Shown piece by piece: positions 63,788-64,000 of a DNA stretch of 64,000 nt. The position numbers and the translations under genes were made by a program. How positions within the stretch are numbered: the first letter of the stretch is position 1; the number at the start of each line of letters is the position of its first letter. The notes below the pieces were generated by a model. That model did no database searches, was not told where the DNA came from, and saw only the letters and a program-made list of their open reading frames with translations. The DNA lies in assembly GCF_014656195.1 (NCBI RefSeq), contig NZ_BNBY01000001.1:503148-567147 (forward strand). The letters run 5' to 3'. This DNA comes from Kitasatospora xanthocidica. Its GTDB lineage: Bacteria; Actinomycetota; Actinomycetes; Streptomycetales; Streptomycetaceae.

Positions 63788-64000
63788 GTGGAACTGGCAA
63801 TCGCTCACGAGACCATCGCGCGATGGCAATTCGGCATCACCACCGTCTACCACTTCCTCTTCGTTCCGCTCACGATCAGCCTGGCCGCCGTGGTGGCCGG
63901 TCTGGAGACCGCCTGGGTGCGGACGAACAAGGAGAAGTACTTCCACGCGACGAAGTTCTGGGGAAAGCTCTTCCTCATCAACATCGCGATGGGCGTGGTC
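63788..64000 (+). CDS. cydA: cytochrome bd oxidase subunit I CydA (5' part)
   Basis: Seventy-one N-terminal residues before the window ends. AHETIARWQFGITTVYHFLF and VPLTISLAAVVAGLETAWVR are the canonical CydA start; the His in VYHFLF corresponds to the haem b595 ligand near residue 19. TKFWGKLFLINIAMGVV continues into the second membrane segment. Cytochrome bd is the high-affinity quinol oxidase used at low oxygen. GGAGAGAGGG lies before GTG 63788, and a Rex operator stands ~100 bp upstream. Confidence 0.95.
   Translation, partial: MELAIAHETIARWQFGITTVYHFLFVPLTISLAAVVAGLETAWVRTNKEKYFHATKFWGKLFLINIAMGVV

Overview
The window is a high-G+C actinobacterial chromosome segment, almost certainly from Streptomycetaceae (Streptomyces or Kitasatospora). 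Evidence: coding sequence near 72-73% G+C with strong third-position G/C bias, an SsgA-family sporulation protein, a DUF5326 protein and a TPP riboswitch beside thiC, GTG/TTG starts, AGGAGG-type ribosome sites, and a cydA start under a Rex-type operator. No rRNA, tRNA or CRISPR array was seen.

Layout. 1-4.5 kb: tail of a DUF5819-like gene, HTTM and FUSC membrane proteins, a SpoU-type RNA methyltransferase. 4.5-13.6 kb: NlpC/P60 cell-wall hydrolase, a PPOX/VOC pair, a helix-turn-helix regulator, a secreted S53 (sedolisin) protease divergent from a CGNR regulator, and an FAD monooxygenase. 13.7-21.8 kb: phenylacetate gene paaN, a PIG-V-like glycosyltransferase, a TetR and an Lrp/AsnC regulator, and a three-gene branched-chain 2-oxoacid dehydrogenase operon (E1a, E1b, E2). 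The paaN and bkd promoters carry nearly the same 14-bp palindrome. 22-29 kb: flavohemoglobin, NUDIX, SsgA, small membrane proteins, cupin, TenA, and TPP-riboswitch-controlled thiC.

29.0-32.0 kb is the most interesting stretch: a compact, lower-G+C (about 60-63% in sampled lines) two-gene islet inserted at the 3' end of thiC and bounded by a perfect 32-bp direct repeat that includes the last codons and stop of thiC. It holds a SLOG-domain protein with four C-terminal membrane segments, overlapping and translationally coupled to a protein with a C-terminal TIR domain and two further Rossmann-like/TIR-like regions. I read this as a Thoeris-like conflict system: the TIR enzyme makes a nucleotide signal from NAD, and the SLOG-membrane protein senses it and disrupts the membrane. 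No integrase lies inside the islet.

32-45 kb: small metabolic and regulatory genes (VOC, LysR, MmyB-type regulator divergent from an FMN reductase, aldo/keto reductase, membrane proteins, alpha/beta hydrolase, ABM monooxygenase, metallophosphoesterase, LacI regulator, HisC-like aminotransferase). 45-49.5 kb: a MacAB-like adaptor/ABC/permease operon with a fourth membrane-anchored protein. 49.6-57.5 kb: a lipoprotein/membrane pair, small membrane proteins, a PIMT-like methyltransferase, YciI, DUF4386 divergent from TetR over two clear operators, an archaeal-type aspartyl-tRNA synthetase and a short ECF sigma factor. Three copies of a dispersed palindromic element follow stop codons here. 57.6-64 kb: a two-component system, a sortase-anchored (LAETG) proline-repeat surface protein, an Uma2 protein overlapping an MpaB/EF-hand fusion, and the start of cydA.
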